Below, piece after piece: positions 63,782 through 64,000 of a DNA stretch of 64,000 nucleotides (position 1 is its first letter; every line of letters begins with the position of its first letter). A model generated the notes under the pieces. It was given only the letters and a program-made list of their open reading frames with translations, had not been told where the DNA came from and ran no database searches. The position numbers and the translations under genes are program-made. The stretch covers positions 1,116,001 to 1,180,000 of the forward strand of contig CAWEQW010000008.1 of assembly GCA_963811365.1 (NCBI GenBank). The letters run 5' to 3'. The DNA comes from CAWEQW01 sp963811365 (GTDB lineage: Bacteria; Actinomycetota; Actinomycetes; Propionibacteriales; Nocardioidaceae).

Positions 63782-64000
63782 ATGCTGGACCTCACGCCCT
63801 CTTCCGGCGACCTCGAGCCCGTCGAGACGGCGAGCATCGAGGAGCTCCGGGCGCTCCAGCTCGAGCGGCTCCGCTGGTCGCTGCGGCACGCCTACGAGCA
63901 CGTCGACCACTACCGCCGCGCGTTCGACGCCGCCGGGATGCGCCCCGAGGACCTGCACCGGCTGGAGGACCTCGCGGCGTACCCGTTCACCACCAAGCAG
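63782..64000 (+). CDS. paaK: Phenylacetate-CoA ligase, N-terminal part (runs off the window)
   Basis: The first 73 codons are present. SIEELRALQLERLRWSLRHA, YEHVDHYRRAFDAAG and DLAAYPFTTKQ are the usual opening of PaaK-type adenylate-forming enzymes, which activate phenylacetate to its CoA ester using ATP. AAGGAG precedes the ATG. The ATP-binding core is beyond the window. Confidence 0.92.
   Translation, partial: MLDLTPSSGDLEPVETASIEELRALQLERLRWSLRHAYEHVDHYRRAFDAAGMRPEDLHRLEDLAAYPFTTKQ

Overview
High-GC actinobacterial chromosome (many GTG starts, GGAGG-type ribosome sites, ANTAR, DUF5709, DUF6325 and DUF7144 families, PaaR-type operator). The gene mix would fit a Nocardioides-like member of the Propionibacteriales, but this is an inference without any rRNA marker. 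No rRNA, tRNA, CRISPR array or insertion sequence was recognised.

Layout. 1-1.6 kb: a sugar-uptake ATPase and a GH13 alpha-glucosidase behind a CRP-like palindrome. 1.7-4.3 kb: divergent hmgA and fumarylacetoacetase genes (lower tyrosine pathway). 4.7-7.7 kb: a decaying inositol locus (frameshifted mmsA, fused iolD/iolG-like scraps, intact iolB, tail of an aldolase gene). 7.7-10.8 kb: a PucR regulator divergent from gabT. 11.0-11.6 kb: a wrecked SGNH hydrolase gene. 11.6-17.1 kb: one 1833-residue acyl-CoA carboxylase carrying biotin carboxylase, biotin carrier and carboxyltransferase domains. 17.2-21.3 kb: a polyamine-type ABC transporter operon. 21.4-27.4 kb: GH31 glucosidase, dienelactone hydrolase, aldo/keto reductase and membrane proteins.

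27.5-58.9 kb is an accessory block resembling a stress or dormancy island: a protein with a tandem 37-residue repeat and an RDD partner, three DUF7144 membrane proteins, a MalT/LAL-type LuxR regulator, glutamate decarboxylase, a cation/proton antiporter, two DUF6325 modules, DUF2252, rhodaneses, and an operon GH15 glucosidase - CoA-disulfide-reductase-like flavoprotein/rhodanese - glucose dehydrogenase - gluconolactonase, followed by a lipid-kinase-like protein, a SulP transporter, an AhpD-like protein and another rhodanese. From about 35.9 to 52.6 kb nearly every longer gene contains one-base frameshifts although codon structure and catalytic motifs continue on both sides. Either the consensus is error-rich there or the island is decaying. 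Two loci (the second flavoprotein copy at 50.2-51.0 kb and the SGNH gene) have lost large internal segments and look like true pseudogenes.

59.0-64.0 kb: a GAF-ANTAR antiterminator and the phenylacetate cluster paaABCDE, divergent from paaK, with a palindrome between them that fits the published corynebacterial PaaR core. Together the window shows a soil-type heterotroph: aromatic catabolism (homogentisate, phenylacetate), polyamine/GABA use, alpha-glucoside degradation and a block of acid/redox stress functions.
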